Shown here one piece after another: positions 24,431 to 33,242 of a stretch of 64,000 nt of DNA. Numbering within the stretch: the stretch's first letter is position 1; each line of letters begins with the position of its first letter. A model generated the notes under the pieces. That model worked only from the letters and a program-made list of their open reading frames with translations. It was not told the origin of the DNA and searched no databases. This DNA comes from Methylibium sp035762065. Its GTDB lineage: Bacteria > Pseudomonadota > Gammaproteobacteria > Burkholderiales > Burkholderiaceae_C. A program made the position numbers and the translations under genes. The stretch lies in contig NZ_DASTPW010000051.1 of assembly GCF_035762065.1 (NCBI RefSeq), positions 1-64,000 of the forward strand, written 5' to 3'.

Positions 24431-24451
24431 GCACCGGCCGGCGGCCGGTGC
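24431..24451. repeat. Perfect inverted repeat between pilZ and tatD
   Basis: GCACCGGCC (24431-24439) and GGCCGGTGC (24443-24451) form a 9-bp stem with a GGC loop, six bases after the pilZ stop. No T-run follows, so it is a weak terminator candidate or an mRNA stability hairpin. Confidence 0.4.
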
Positions 24452-24484
24452 TGCTTCTGCCGTGCCCCCTTGCTTGCGACCGCG

Positions 24485-25279
24485 ATGTACGTCGATTCCC
24501 ACTGCCATCTGAGCTTTCCCGAGCTGCAGGCCGAGCTGCCGGCGATCCGCGCGGCGATGGCCGCGGCCCAGGTCGACCGGGCGCTTTGCATCTGCACGAC
24601 GCTCGAGGAATTCCCGCAGGTCCACGCGCTGGCGACCGCGCACGACAACTTCTGGTGCTCGGTGGGCGTGCATCCGGACAACGAGGGCGTCGCCGAGCCG
24701 AGCGTCGAGCAGCTCGTCGATCTTGCGGCGCGGCCGCGGGTCGTCGCGATCGGCGAGACCGGCCTCGACTACTACCGGCTCGGCGAGCGCAGCGTGGCGC
24801 AAATGCAGTGGCAGCGCGACCGTTTCGCGGTCCACATCCGCGCCGCGCGGGCGAGCGCCCGGCCGCTGGTGATCCACACCCGCAGCGCCAGCGATGACAC
24901 CGTGGCGTTGCTGAAGGAGGAGGGCGCCGGCGCCGTCACCGGCGTCTTTCACTGCTTCACCGAGACGCTTGCCGTGGCGCGCGCGGCGCTCGACCTCGGC
25001 TTCATGGTCTCGTTCTCCGGAATCCTGACGTTCAAGAACGCCGCCGAACTGCGCGAGGTTGCCGCCTTCGTGCCGCTGGAGCGCTGCCTGATCGAAACGG
25101 ACAGCCCCTACCTTGCGCCGGTACCGCACCGCGGCAAGACCAACAACCCGTCGTTCGTGCCCTTCGTGGCCGCCGAGATCGCGCGCATCAAGCAGCTGCC
25201 GGTCGAAGAGGTGGCCGAGGCGACCAGCCGCAACTTCGAGGCGCTGTTCGGGCCCGAAGTCAGCTCGGCCCACGCCTGA
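24485..25279 (+). CDS. TatD-family metal-dependent hydrolase/DNase
   Basis: 264 residues. The N-terminal VDSHCHLSF carries the first metal-binding HxH pair; GETGLDYYR, VIHTRSA, FHCFTE and LIETDSPYLAP supply the remaining TIM-barrel metal ligands. Members include 3'-5' DNases of the TatD/YcfH type. The ATG at 24485 puts the HxH motif at the expected position; a GTG at 24425 would add 20 residues of poor character. Last gene of the mltG-tatD cluster. Confidence 0.93.
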   Translation: MYVDSHCHLSFPELQAELPAIRAAMAAAQVDRALCICTTLEEFPQVHALATAHDNFWCSVGVHPDNEGVAEPSVEQLVDLAARPRVVAIGETGLDYYRLGERSVAQMQWQRDRFAVHIRAARASARPLVIHTRSASDDTVALLKEEGAGAVTGVFHCFTETLAVARAALDLGFMVSFSGILTFKNAAELREVAAFVPLERCLIETDSPYLAPVPHRGKTNNPSFVPFVAAEIARIKQLPVEEVAEATSRNFEALFGPEVSSAHA

Positions 25280-25333
25280 AACACAGTTCAAGCATTCGTT
25301 GAGCTAACGCGCCGCAAGCAGTAAACACAGTTC
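25279..25333. repeat. Direct repeat AAACACAGTTC
   Basis: AAACACAGTTC occurs at 25279-25289 and 25323-25333, spaced 44 bp start to start, filling the short gap between the TatD-family gene and the ankyrin gene. The gap is less GC-rich than its surroundings. It could be a regulator site or a trace of a small duplication. Confidence 0.45.
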
Positions 25334-25342
25334 GCCGTGAAC

Positions 25343-26005
25343 ATGAAGAAGGTCGTCTATGCCGTTGTCGCAGCTTGCTTTTCGTGCAGTGTTAAAGCGG
25401 GTTCTTACGACGACTTCTTTCGCGCACTGATCCGCGACGATCCCGGCGAAGTACGAGCCTGGATCGACAAGGGCTTCGATGCGAACGCCCGCGATCCGAA
25501 TGGCCAGCCGGCGATCGTGCGGGCCTTGCTGGTCGAGTCGTGGCAGACCGCGCTGGCGCTCGCGAAGGCGCCCGGGCTCGACCCGAACGCGCGCAACGCG
25601 AGCGGCGAGACGCCCTTGATGATGGCCGCGCTGAAAGGGCGGCTCGAGGTCTGCGAGGTGCTGATCGAGCGGGGCGCCGAGGTGGCGCCGGCCTCCGGCT
25701 GGACGCCGCTGCATTACGCCGCCGCCGGCGACTCGCTGCCTGTCACGCGGCTGTTGCTGCAGCACGGTGCCCGGCTCGACGCGCGCGCGCCGAACCGGCG
25801 CACGCCGCTGATGCTTGCGGCCCTGCATGCGAGCGAGGAGGTGATCGGCACGCTGCTGGCGACCGGTGCCGATCCACAGCTGCGCGACGAGAACGACGCC
25901 ACCGCCGCCGACCTGGCTGCCCGCTCCGGTCGCGAGCGGCTGGCGGCCGCGCTGCGCGAGCGCGTCAAGGTCGATCCCCTCGAACGCGGTAACGCGCCGC
26001 GATGA
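25343..26005 (+). CDS. Secreted ankyrin-repeat protein
   Basis: 220 residues from the ATG at 25343 (a GTG two codons upstream is possible). A signal peptide is likely (MKKVVYAVVAACFSCSVKA). About five ankyrin repeats follow, with clear units GETPLMMAALKGRLEVCEVL, GWTPLHYAAAGDSLPVTRLL and RRTPLMLAALHASEEVI. Such proteins bind partners through the repeat groove; here the partner is unknown. Periplasmic location is inferred from the leader. A strong hairpin terminator directly follows the stop, so the gene is probably transcribed on its own or as the last gene after tatD. Confidence 0.88.
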   Translation: MKKVVYAVVAACFSCSVKAGSYDDFFRALIRDDPGEVRAWIDKGFDANARDPNGQPAIVRALLVESWQTALALAKAPGLDPNARNASGETPLMMAALKGRLEVCEVLIERGAEVAPASGWTPLHYAAAGDSLPVTRLLLQHGARLDARAPNRRTPLMLAALHASEEVIGTLLATGADPQLRDENDATAADLAARSGRERLAAALRERVKVDPLERGNAPR

Positions 26006-26006
26006 C

Positions 26007-26037
26007 GCCGTGTCGGATGAATTCCGACACGGCCTTT
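26007..26037 (+). terminator. Intrinsic terminator after ankyrin gene
   Basis: GCCGTGTCGGA (26007-26017) pairs perfectly with TCCGACACGGC (26023-26033) across a TGAAT loop, and CTTT follows. The stem starts two bases after the ankyrin stop codon. The T-run is short, but the stem is very stable. Confidence 0.75.
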
Positions 26038-26110
26038 GGCGCGGCCCCGACTGGGCCGGCGTGAGGGCGCTGCCTACATTGAGTGCACCGTTCGATCCAT
26101 GAGGTCCCCG

Positions 26111-26329
26111 ATGCACACGACCGAAGTCCTGTCCGCCAATCCCTTCGCGCTCCTGATGGAGCCCGAAGTCGTGTTCGCGACGATCGAGAAGTCCGGCCGC
26201 CTCGGTCGCCTGCAAAGCCGCATCTGCCGGCCGCTCGACAAGCCGCTGATCCCACGCACCGCGGACGACGCGATCGAGCTCGACGACGAATTCGCCGCCG
26301 ACGCGGCCGACGACGAGCGCCTCAGCTGA
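26111..26329 (+). CDS. Small conserved protein, 72 aa
   Basis: The ATG at 26111 has GAGG six bases upstream; an in-frame ATG at 26099 is possible. The protein starts MHTTEVLSANPFALLMEPE, contains GRLGRLQSRICRPLDKP and ends in a very acidic tail (about 51-72). I recognise this as a lineage-restricted Burkholderiales type without known function. It stands alone, with hairpins on both sides, so it is probably monocistronic. Confidence 0.75.
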   Translation: MHTTEVLSANPFALLMEPEVVFATIEKSGRLGRLQSRICRPLDKPLIPRTADDAIELDDEFAADAADDERLS

Positions 26330-26335
26330 GCCTAG

Positions 26336-26358
26336 GCCGGCGCAGAGCCGGCTTGTTG
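26336..26358 (+). terminator. Candidate terminator after the 72-aa gene
   Basis: GCCGGC (26336-26341) and GCCGGC (26347-26352) form a 6-bp stem with a GCAGA loop, followed by TTGTTG. It lies seven bases after the stop codon. The T-run is broken, so the assignment is moderate. Confidence 0.45.
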
Positions 26359-26395
26359 CGTCAGCACCGTGGCCGCGCTGATGTGTGTTATGTAA

Positions 26396-26420
26396 AGTTA
26401 AAGCGATTCCTGCGAATCGC
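26396..26420 (-). terminator. Intrinsic terminator of the penicillin acylase gene
   Basis: On the minus strand GCGATTC-GCAG-GAATCGC (26420-26403) is a perfect 7-bp hairpin followed by TTTAACTTTA. It starts three bases after the penicillin acylase stop codon. Confidence 0.7.
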
Positions 26421-26422
26421 GA

Positions 26423-28870
26423 TCAAGGCCTCGACTTCGCGACGAGCGTCAGCCGCTCCTCGTCTCCTCCATCCGACCACGCCGGCACGTAGGCGCCCCG
26501 CGCCCACCGGCGCATCTGGTCGGCGTGATGCCGGCTGAACGGCAGGCCGCTCTGGCCGCTGGAGACGACGAGCCGCGAGCGGCGCCGATCGTTCAAGTCG
26601 TACAGGGCCCGGAAGCTCGGGCCGTGCTCGTTGAGGTCGACCTCGCCGGTCGTGCCGTCGGGCCACAGCGTGGGCCGCGCCGCGTTGATGGTGAACGCAT
26701 CGCCGCCGACCGGCACCCTCAACTCGAAGAAGCGCGCCAGCGCCGGCACGCGGCTGAACGGCCGGTGCTCGGCACGGGCCTGGTGCGCCTCGCCCCAGCG
26801 CCATTGCGCGACGTCCCTGCCCTGTCGGGCCTGGAGTTCGTCGAGCGCGTCGGTCAGCGCCGCATCGGCGCGGCTGCTGCAGGTTTCGATCGGGCGGGTT
26901 CGCTGGTCGTCGCACCAGCTGCGGTCGTCGCGCTCGACGACGCGCTCGAGCGCGTCCCGAAAGCTGCGCGAGCCGAGCTGGCGCGCGAACAGATCGGGGC
27001 CCAGGTCGTCCTCGAACACCCGGCGCGTCAGGTGGCGAACCCAGGCCGAAAAAATCAAGGGCGCGGCGCCGTCGGCCGTCATCGAGCCGTCGAAGGCCTT
27101 CAGCCGGCGCTGCGCGGCCTCGGCCAGCGCATGGTCCGGTCGCGCCGCCTGCGCGTACGGCAGCAGTCGCAGCGTCGCGAGCGAGAGCACGTCGGACTGC
27201 ATCGTCGCGAAGCTGTCGAGGCTGTGCAGCGGTCGCGCCGTCAACAGCTGTTCGATGCGCTGCTGGCGGTAGGGCAGCGTCCATTCGCTGGTCAGGAAAT
27301 GCGGGTATTCGGGGCCGTGGACGCGCTGGTTGGCGCTGGCGAGCCAGCCGCGCGCCGGGTCCAGTTCGCGCGGGGTCTCGGTGGCTGGAACGAACCCGGT
27401 CCAGCCGTAGCGGGCCAGCCAGCCGGGCGCCGGCGCAAGCCCTTTCAGATCGTTGTCCGGCGAGCGCAGCGGCACCCTGCCCGCCGACACCAGCGCGATG
27501 CGCTCGGCATCGGCGACCAGCATGTTCTGCATCGGCGCGACGTTCTTGCGTGACGCGGCGACGAAGCCGGCGACCGACGTGGCGCGGTTGAACGCCAGCC
27601 CGGCCTCGAGCGACGAGGCGGCCGCATCGTCGTCGAGGGCGGTCCAGCGCAGCGCGAGGGCGTAGCGCGTCGCGCCCTGGCCGGTGAGGCCGGCGGTGGC
27701 GGGCGTCTGCGCGTCGGAGATCACCGGCCCATGGCGCGTGCGCCGCGCGGTGAAGCTCACGTCGCCCTGCCCCTTGACGCGGATCGTCTCCTCGCGGGTC
27801 TCGAAGTCGTTCCAGCCGTCGGGCGTCTCGTAGCGGCTCGGCTGGCTCTGGTCGATGCGCTCGATGTAGAGGTCCTGCACGTCGGGCGCGGTGTTGGTGA
27901 AGCCCCAGGCGATGTCGCGGTTCTGGCCGAGAACGACGATCGGCAGCCCGGGCATCGTCGCGCCGGCCACGTGCAGGCCGGGCGCCTCCAGCCGCGCCAG
28001 GTACCAGAGCGCCGGGCTGCCGAGCTTCAGGTGCGGATCGTTGGCGAGCAGCGGCCGGCCGGTCACGCTGCGCTTGCCGGCGACCGCCCAGTTGTTCGAG
28101 CCGGTGCCTTCGACGTTCGCGGCCAGCGGATCGAACGGCAGCGTCGCTTGCGCCGTGCGCGGCGGCACCACTTCCGGGCCGTACACGCCGAGCGCCTTGT
28201 AGAGCGCCGCGTAGTCCTGCGTCTCCAGCGGCTCCTCGCCGGGGTAAGGCGGCAGCAGCTGACGGATGCGCGCCGTCGGCATCGACGCGGCCAGGCGCAT
28301 GCGCAGCAGCTCGGCCTGCCAGTTGCCGCCGAGGTCCCAGGCCATCATGCCGGTCCAGCCGATGCTGTCGACCGGCGTCCAGGGCTCGGGCTGCAGGCCG
28401 AGCAGCACGAATTCCGGCGGCCGCGCGCGCAGGTGGTCGGCCAGGTAGGCATTGATGCCGGCGGTGTAGGCCTCGAGCATCTCGCGCAGCTCGAGCGAGG
28501 CCTGGCCCCATTGCCGTTCGGCGCTGGCGCGCACGCCGAGCGCGCGCAGGAAGCGATCGGTCTCGAGTGCGCTCGGCCCGAAGGCTTCGGCGAGCCGGCC
28601 GGCCGCGATGCGCTTGTGCGTCTCCAGCTGCCACAGCCGGTCCTGCGCATGCACGAAGCCGAGGCCGAACCAGGCGTCCTGCGGCGAGCGCGCGCGGATC
28701 GTGGGGATGCCGTGCGCGTCGCGCTCGATGACGATGTTCGCCTTCACGCCCGCGACCGGCAAGGTGCCTTGCGTCACCGGCAGCGCCTGGCTCGCGTAGA
28801 GCCCGGCCGCGCCGGCGGCGATCGCGAGCAGCGTCGCGAGGCCGAGCAGGATGCGCTTGGGCCAGCTCAC
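26423..28870 (-). CDS. Penicillin acylase family amidohydrolase
   Basis: 815 residues. A membrane anchor or signal covers about 7-28 (LLGLATLLAIAAGAAGLYA). The alpha chain follows; autocleavage at Gly257-Ser258 (GTGSNNWAV) would free Ser258 as the N-terminal nucleophile of the beta chain. The beta chain carries RPLLANDPHLKL and GQNRDIAWGFTN, both family hallmarks. Family members cleave penicillins, acyl-homoserine lactones or other amides; the substrate cannot be told from sequence. It probably acts in the periplasm. The gene lies three bases downstream of a DUF1993 gene. Confidence 0.93.
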   Translation of the reverse strand: MSWPKRILLGLATLLAIAAGAAGLYASQALPVTQGTLPVAGVKANIVIERDAHGIPTIRARSPQDAWFGLGFVHAQDRLWQLETHKRIAAGRLAEAFGPSALETDRFLRALGVRASAERQWGQASLELREMLEAYTAGINAYLADHLRARPPEFVLLGLQPEPWTPVDSIGWTGMMAWDLGGNWQAELLRMRLAASMPTARIRQLLPPYPGEEPLETQDYAALYKALGVYGPEVVPPRTAQATLPFDPLAANVEGTGSNNWAVAGKRSVTGRPLLANDPHLKLGSPALWYLARLEAPGLHVAGATMPGLPIVVLGQNRDIAWGFTNTAPDVQDLYIERIDQSQPSRYETPDGWNDFETREETIRVKGQGDVSFTARRTRHGPVISDAQTPATAGLTGQGATRYALALRWTALDDDAAASSLEAGLAFNRATSVAGFVAASRKNVAPMQNMLVADAERIALVSAGRVPLRSPDNDLKGLAPAPGWLARYGWTGFVPATETPRELDPARGWLASANQRVHGPEYPHFLTSEWTLPYRQQRIEQLLTARPLHSLDSFATMQSDVLSLATLRLLPYAQAARPDHALAEAAQRRLKAFDGSMTADGAAPLIFSAWVRHLTRRVFEDDLGPDLFARQLGSRSFRDALERVVERDDRSWCDDQRTRPIETCSSRADAALTDALDELQARQGRDVAQWRWGEAHQARAEHRPFSRVPALARFFELRVPVGGDAFTINAARPTLWPDGTTGEVDLNEHGPSFRALYDLNDRRRSRLVVSSGQSGLPFSRHHADQMRRWARGAYVPAWSDGGDEERLTLVAKSRP

Positions 28871-28873
28871 GCC

Positions 28874-29383
28874 TCAGCCGCCGCGCAGGTAGTCGCCCTT
28901 GCCGAGCTCGACCCCGTTGTGGCGCAGCAGGCCGTAGGCGGTCGTCACGTGGAAGAAGAAGTTCGGCAGCGCGAAGTGGCGCAGGTACTGCTCGCCGGTG
29001 AACTGCAGCGGGTCGCGGCCGCGGATCGGCACGCTGACGGGCTTGTCTTCGCTGCCGTCGACCGAAGCCGCCGGCACCGACTCGATGAACGCCAGCGTCT
29101 GCGCGATGCGCTGCTGCAGTTGGGCGAGCGTCTGCTCGTCGTCGGCGAACTTCGGCGCCTCGATGCCGGCCAGCCGCGAAAGGCCGAACTTCGCGGTGTC
29201 GCAGGCGATCTGGATCTGGTTGCGCAGCGGCAGCATGTCAGGCGCGAGCCGCGCGGTGAGCAGCGTGTCGGCGTCGAAGCCCTTGGCCTTGGCATGCGCC
29301 TGGGCCTTGTCGAGCCACTTCGAGAGGTTGCGCAGCATCGTCTGGTAGATCGGCGCGGCGGCCGAGTGCATCGTGATCGACAT
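28874..29383 (-). CDS. DUF1993 family protein
   Basis: 169 residues, starting MSITMHSAAAPIYQTMLRN, which is typical of the family. Conserved stretches are LLTARLAPDMLPLRNQI, FTGEQYLRHFALPNFFFH and TTAYGLLRHNGV. The fold is related to the DinB-like four-helix bundle with potential metal-binding His residues. Function unknown. It precedes the penicillin acylase gene by three bases and may share its transcript. Confidence 0.9.
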   Translation of the reverse strand: MSITMHSAAAPIYQTMLRNLSKWLDKAQAHAKAKGFDADTLLTARLAPDMLPLRNQIQIACDTAKFGLSRLAGIEAPKFADDEQTLAQLQQRIAQTLAFIESVPAASVDGSEDKPVSVPIRGRDPLQFTGEQYLRHFALPNFFFHVTTAYGLLRHNGVELGKGDYLRGG

Positions 29384-29472
29384 GGGCGTCTCCGGGTGGG
29401 TCGTGATCGGGGAGCGCCAGCATGCCAGCCTTGGCGCTGCGCCGCAGGGCCGCGCGGCACAATGAATCGGCC

Positions 29473-30483
29473 ATGAACATCGTGATCCTCGACGACTACC
29501 AGGATGCCGTGCGCAAGCTGGCCTGTGCGAGCCTGCTCGACGGCTACAGCGCGAAGGTCTTCACCAACACGGTCAAGGGCATCGGCCAGCTTTCGGTGCG
29601 CCTGCGCGACGCCGACATCGTCGTGCCGATCCGCGAGCGCACGCCCTTTCCGCGCGCGCTGGTCGAGAAGCTGCCGAGGCTCAAGCTGATCGCCCAGACC
29701 GGCCGCGTCGGGCCGCACATCGACGTCGAAGCCTGCACCCGCGCGGGCATCGCGGTCGCCGAAGGCGGCAGCACGCCGACCGCCACCGCCGAGTTCACCT
29801 GGGCGCTGATCATGGCGGCGATGCGCCGGCTGCCGCAGTACATCGCGAGCCTGAAACATGGCGCCTGGCAGCAGTCGGGGCTGAAGTCGCAGTCGATGCC
29901 GGCCAACTTCGGGCTGGGCGTGCTGCTCGAAGGCAAGACGCTCGGCGTCTGGGGCTACGGGCGCATCGGCCAGCGGGTCGCGAACTACGGCCGGGCCTTC
30001 GGCATGAAGGTGATCGTCTGGGGCAGCGAGGCCTCGCGCTACAAGGCGCGCGCGGAAGGCTGCGAGGCCGCGTCGTCGCGCGCGGCATTCTTCGAGGAGG
30101 CCGACGTGCTGAGCCTGCACCTGCGGCTGGCCGAGGCCACCCGCGGCCTGATCGGCTTCGACGACCTCTCACGGATGAAGCCGGCCGCGCTGTTCGTCAA
30201 CACCTCCCGCGCCGAGCTGCTGCAGGACAACGCGCTGGTCGCCGCGCTCAACCGGGGCCGGCCCGGCATGGCGGCGATCGACGTGTTCGAGTCCGAGCCC
30301 ATCATGGCCGGCACGCCGCTGCTGCGGCTCGAGAACGTGATCTGCACGCCGCACCTCGGCTTCGTCGAACTCGACCACTACGAGCGGATGTTCCGCACCG
30401 CGTTCGAGAACGTCGTCGCCTTCATCGCGGGCGCGCCCGCGAACCTGGTGAACCCCGAAGCGCTGCATGGCACTCGCGCCTGA
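29473..30483 (+). CDS. D-2-hydroxyacid dehydrogenase
   Basis: 336 residues. The NAD-binding motif GVWGYGRIGQRVANYGRAFG and the catalytic set Arg (NTSRAELL), Glu (FESEP) and His (TPHLGFVE) are present, matching the D-isomer-specific 2-hydroxyacid dehydrogenase family. The substrate is not predictable; phosphoglycerate or glyoxylate-type acids are options. The start at 29473 matches the family (MNIVILDDYQDAV). It overlaps the MFS gene by 17 bases. Confidence 0.93.
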   Translation: MNIVILDDYQDAVRKLACASLLDGYSAKVFTNTVKGIGQLSVRLRDADIVVPIRERTPFPRALVEKLPRLKLIAQTGRVGPHIDVEACTRAGIAVAEGGSTPTATAEFTWALIMAAMRRLPQYIASLKHGAWQQSGLKSQSMPANFGLGVLLEGKTLGVWGYGRIGQRVANYGRAFGMKVIVWGSEASRYKARAEGCEAASSRAAFFEEADVLSLHLRLAEATRGLIGFDDLSRMKPAALFVNTSRAELLQDNALVAALNRGRPGMAAIDVFESEPIMAGTPLLRLENVICTPHLGFVELDHYERMFRTAFENVVAFIAGAPANLVNPEALHGTRA

Positions 30484-31702
30484 GGCAGTCACCCCCGCGA
30501 CCGCGACGATTCCCGGCGCCGGGCATTCGCTCGCGTCGTCGCGCTGGGCGCTGCTGTACGGCAACTTCGTGATCGGCTGCGGCGTGATGGTCGTGCCCGG
30601 CTCGCTGAACGACCTGACGCGCTCGCTCGACGTGAGCGTCGCGATCGGCGGCCAGCTGATCACCGCGGCGGCGATCGTCATGTGCCTCGGCGCGCCGCTG
30701 ATGGCCGCGGCCGTCGGCCGCATCGATCGGCGCCGGCTGCTGGTGCTCGCGCTCGCCTGGTACGGCCTGGGCCACCTGCTGTGCGCGCTGGTGCCGAGCT
30801 ATGCCGCGCTGCTGCCGGTGCGCGCGGCCACGATGCTGGCCGCCGCCGTCTTCACGCCCCAGGCGGCCGCGGCGATCGGCTCGCTCGCGCCGCCGGCCGA
30901 GCGCGGCCGTGCGATCACCTTCGTCTTCCTCGGCTGGTCGGTCGCCTCGGTGTTCGGACTGCCGCTGCACAGCTACATCGGCGAAGCCTTCGGCTGGCGC
31001 TGGGCCTTCGGGCTGGTCGCGCTGCTCGCGGCGATCGGCGCGGTGTGGCTGCGGGCGGTGATGCCGGGCGGGATCCGCCCGCCGGCGATGGACCTGCGCG
31101 CGTGGAAGCGGATCTTCACCGACCCGCTGCTGATGGCGATCGTCGCGGTGACCGCCGTCGCGGGCTCCGGCCAGTTCACCGTGTTCGTCTACTTCGCGCC
31201 CTACTTCAAGCAGGTGCTCGCCGCCGACGCCACGCAGATCAGCCTGATGTTCGCGGCCTTCGGCGCCTGCGGCTTCATCGGCAACGTGCTGCTGTCGCGC
31301 CATGTCGATCGCGTCGGCGCCGGCCGTGCGGTCGCGGTGCTGCTCGTGATGGTCGCCACGACGATGCTGCTGTGGCCGCTGGGCACCAGCCTGCCGCTGC
31401 TCTTGCTCGTGATGCTGCCGTGGGCGTTCAGCTTCTTCGCCTGCAATTCGGCGCAGCAGGCGCGGCTGGGCGAGGCGGCACCGGCACTCGCGCCGGCGCT
31501 GATGGCGCTGAACACGTCCGGCATCTACCTCGGCCAGGCGGTCGGTGCGGCCAGCGGCGGCGCGATGGTCGGCGCGCAGGGCGCGAGCGGCGCGGCCGCG
31601 TACGCCAACCTGCACTGGGTCGCGCTCGGCTGGAGCCTCGTGGCGCTGGCGCTCAGCCTGTGGGCGAGCCGGCAGTGCCGGCTGCGCGCAGCCGCCGCTT
31701 GA
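30467..31702 (+). CDS. MFS transporter (AraJ/YdhP-like efflux)
   Basis: 411 residues with about 12 membrane helices. The first transmembrane block includes LLYGNFVIGCGVMVVPGSLN, the loop 2-3 motif is AAVGRIDRRRLL, and the pattern LTRSLDVSVAIGGQLITAAA is typical of drug:H+ antiporter-1 MFS pumps of the AraJ/YdhP group. The transported compound is unknown. The gene overlaps the dehydrogenase and runs up to the convergent rlmB with no gap. Confidence 0.92.
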   Translation: MALAPEAVTPATATIPGAGHSLASSRWALLYGNFVIGCGVMVVPGSLNDLTRSLDVSVAIGGQLITAAAIVMCLGAPLMAAAVGRIDRRRLLVLALAWYGLGHLLCALVPSYAALLPVRAATMLAAAVFTPQAAAAIGSLAPPAERGRAITFVFLGWSVASVFGLPLHSYIGEAFGWRWAFGLVALLAAIGAVWLRAVMPGGIRPPAMDLRAWKRIFTDPLLMAIVAVTAVAGSGQFTVFVYFAPYFKQVLAADATQISLMFAAFGACGFIGNVLLSRHVDRVGAGRAVAVLLVMVATTMLLWPLGTSLPLLLLVMLPWAFSFFACNSAQQARLGEAAPALAPALMALNTSGIYLGQAVGAASGGAMVGAQGASGAAAYANLHWVALGWSLVALALSLWASRQCRLRAAAA

Positions 31703-32446
31703 TCAGCCGCGGCCGCGCTGCCGCACCGCTTCGTAAAGGCACACGCCGCTGGCGACCGAGACGTTCAGGCTCTCGACCGCGCCGGCCATCGGCAGCGCGA
31801 CCAGCTCGTCGCACGTCTTGCGCGTGAGCTGGCGCAAGCCGGCGCCTTCCGCACCGAGCACCAGCGCGAGCGGCCGGCGGAGATCGGCGTCGTAGAGGCC
31901 GTGCGGCGCATCGTCGGCGGTGCCGACGACCCAGACGTTGCGCTCCTTCAGCTCGCCCAGCGTGCGCGCGAGGTTGGTGACCATGAAGTAAGGCACCGAC
32001 TCGGCGGCGCCGCTCGCGACCTTCGCGACCGTCGCGTTGACGCCGACCGCGTGGTCTTTCGGCGCGATCACGGCCTGCGCGCCGGCGCCGTCGGCCACGC
32101 GCAGGCAGGCACCGAGGTTGTGCGGATCCGTCACGCCGTCGAGCACCAGCAGCAGCGGCGTGCCGCCCTCGCCTTCGACGCGGTCGAGCAGATCGTCGAG
32201 CGACTTCGCCGCCGGCAGCTCCGCCACCTTTGCGACCACGCCCTGGTGCCGGTGCGTGCCGGCAAGCGCCTGCAGCCGAAGCTCCTCGCTCTCGATCAGC
32301 CTGATGCCCGCCTCGCGCGCGCGCTCGACGAACTGGCGCATGCGCGCGTCGCGCCGCGTCGCGTCGATGTGCACCTCGGCGACGGAGCCCGGCGCGGTCT
32401 TGATGCGCACCGTCACCGCATGGAAGCCGAACAGGATCCGCGCCAT
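31703..32446 (-). CDS. rlmB: 23S rRNA (guanosine-2251-2'-O)-methyltransferase
   Basis: 247 residues of the SpoU/TrmH family. The N-terminal RILFGFHAV start is characteristic, and the three SpoU motifs are LVLDGVTDPHNLGACLR, LGAEGAGLRQL and LPMAGAVESLNVSVASGV. RlmB methylates G2251 in the ribosomal P-loop. No other rRNA or RNase R gene is adjacent. Its stop abuts the stop of the MFS gene. Confidence 0.95.
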   Translation of the reverse strand: MARILFGFHAVTVRIKTAPGSVAEVHIDATRRDARMRQFVERAREAGIRLIESEELRLQALAGTHRHQGVVAKVAELPAAKSLDDLLDRVEGEGGTPLLLVLDGVTDPHNLGACLRVADGAGAQAVIAPKDHAVGVNATVAKVASGAAESVPYFMVTNLARTLGELKERNVWVVGTADDAPHGLYDADLRRPLALVLGAEGAGLRQLTRKTCDELVALPMAGAVESLNVSVASGVCLYEAVRQRGRG

Positions 32447-32528
32447 CAGACGATGCGCCCAGAGCGACTTCGCAGGCGACGACGGGCAGCGCGCGTGCCT
32501 TGCTTCGCAACGGCTGGCGCGACCGCGC

Positions 32529-33221
32529 TCACGTGATGCGCCCAGCTTCGATGCGGATCTGCCGATCGCAGCGCGCAGCGATCGATCGATCGTGCGTCAC
32601 CAGCACCAGCGTCGTGCCCTGCTCGCGGTTGAGCTCGAACATGAGCGCCATCACGCGCTCGCCGGTGGCGAAGTCGAGGCTGCCGGTGGGCTCGTCGGCG
32701 AGCAGCACCGCCGGCTTCACGACGAAAGCGCGCGCCAGCGCGACACGCTGCTGCTCGCCGCCCGACAGCACCTTCGGGTAGTGGCCGAGGCGCTCGCCGA
32801 GGCCCACGCGCTGGAGCATCTCGGTCGCCGCCGCGCGCGCATCGCCGCGGCCTTGCAGCTCGAGCGGCAGCATCACGTTCTCGAGCGCCGTCAGGTTCGC
32901 CATCAACTGGAAGCTTTGGAACACGAAGCCGAGCTTCTCGGCGCGCACCGCGGCACGGGCGTCCTCGTCGATCGCGAAGAGATCGCTGCCGGCCAGCATC
33001 ACGCGGCCCTCGCTCGGTACGTCGAGCCCGGCGATGATCGCCAGCAGGCTGCTCTTGCCTGAGCCCGACGCTCCGACGATCGCGGCCGACTCGCGCGGCG
33101 CGAGCATGAAGTCGATATCGTGGAGGATCGTCAGCTCGCCCGAAGCATCGCGCACGCGCTTGCTGAGGTGTTCGACGGCGATGATCGGCGCGGCCTTCGC
33201 GTCGGCTACTGCGGCATTCAT
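32529..33221 (-). CDS. ABC transporter ATP-binding protein (YbbA/LolD-like)
   Basis: 230 residues. It has Walker A GASGSGKSS, signature LSGGEQQRVALARA and Walker B VLLADEPTGSLD, the MacB/LolD-type set. The divergent arylesterase neighbour matches the common ybbA-tesA arrangement. A permease partner (YbbP-like) is not found next to it, so the protein must work with a permease encoded elsewhere or has another role. The start at 33221 is the ATG nearest the divergent gene. Confidence 0.92.
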   Translation of the reverse strand: MNAAVADAKAAPIIAVEHLSKRVRDASGELTILHDIDFMLAPRESAAIVGASGSGKSSLLAIIAGLDVPSEGRVMLAGSDLFAIDEDARAAVRAEKLGFVFQSFQLMANLTALENVMLPLELQGRGDARAAATEMLQRVGLGERLGHYPKVLSGGEQQRVALARAFVVKPAVLLADEPTGSLDFATGERVMALMFELNREQGTTLVLVTHDRSIAARCDRQIRIEAGRIT

Positions 33222-33242
33222 GGATGCGGGGATCGGACGACG

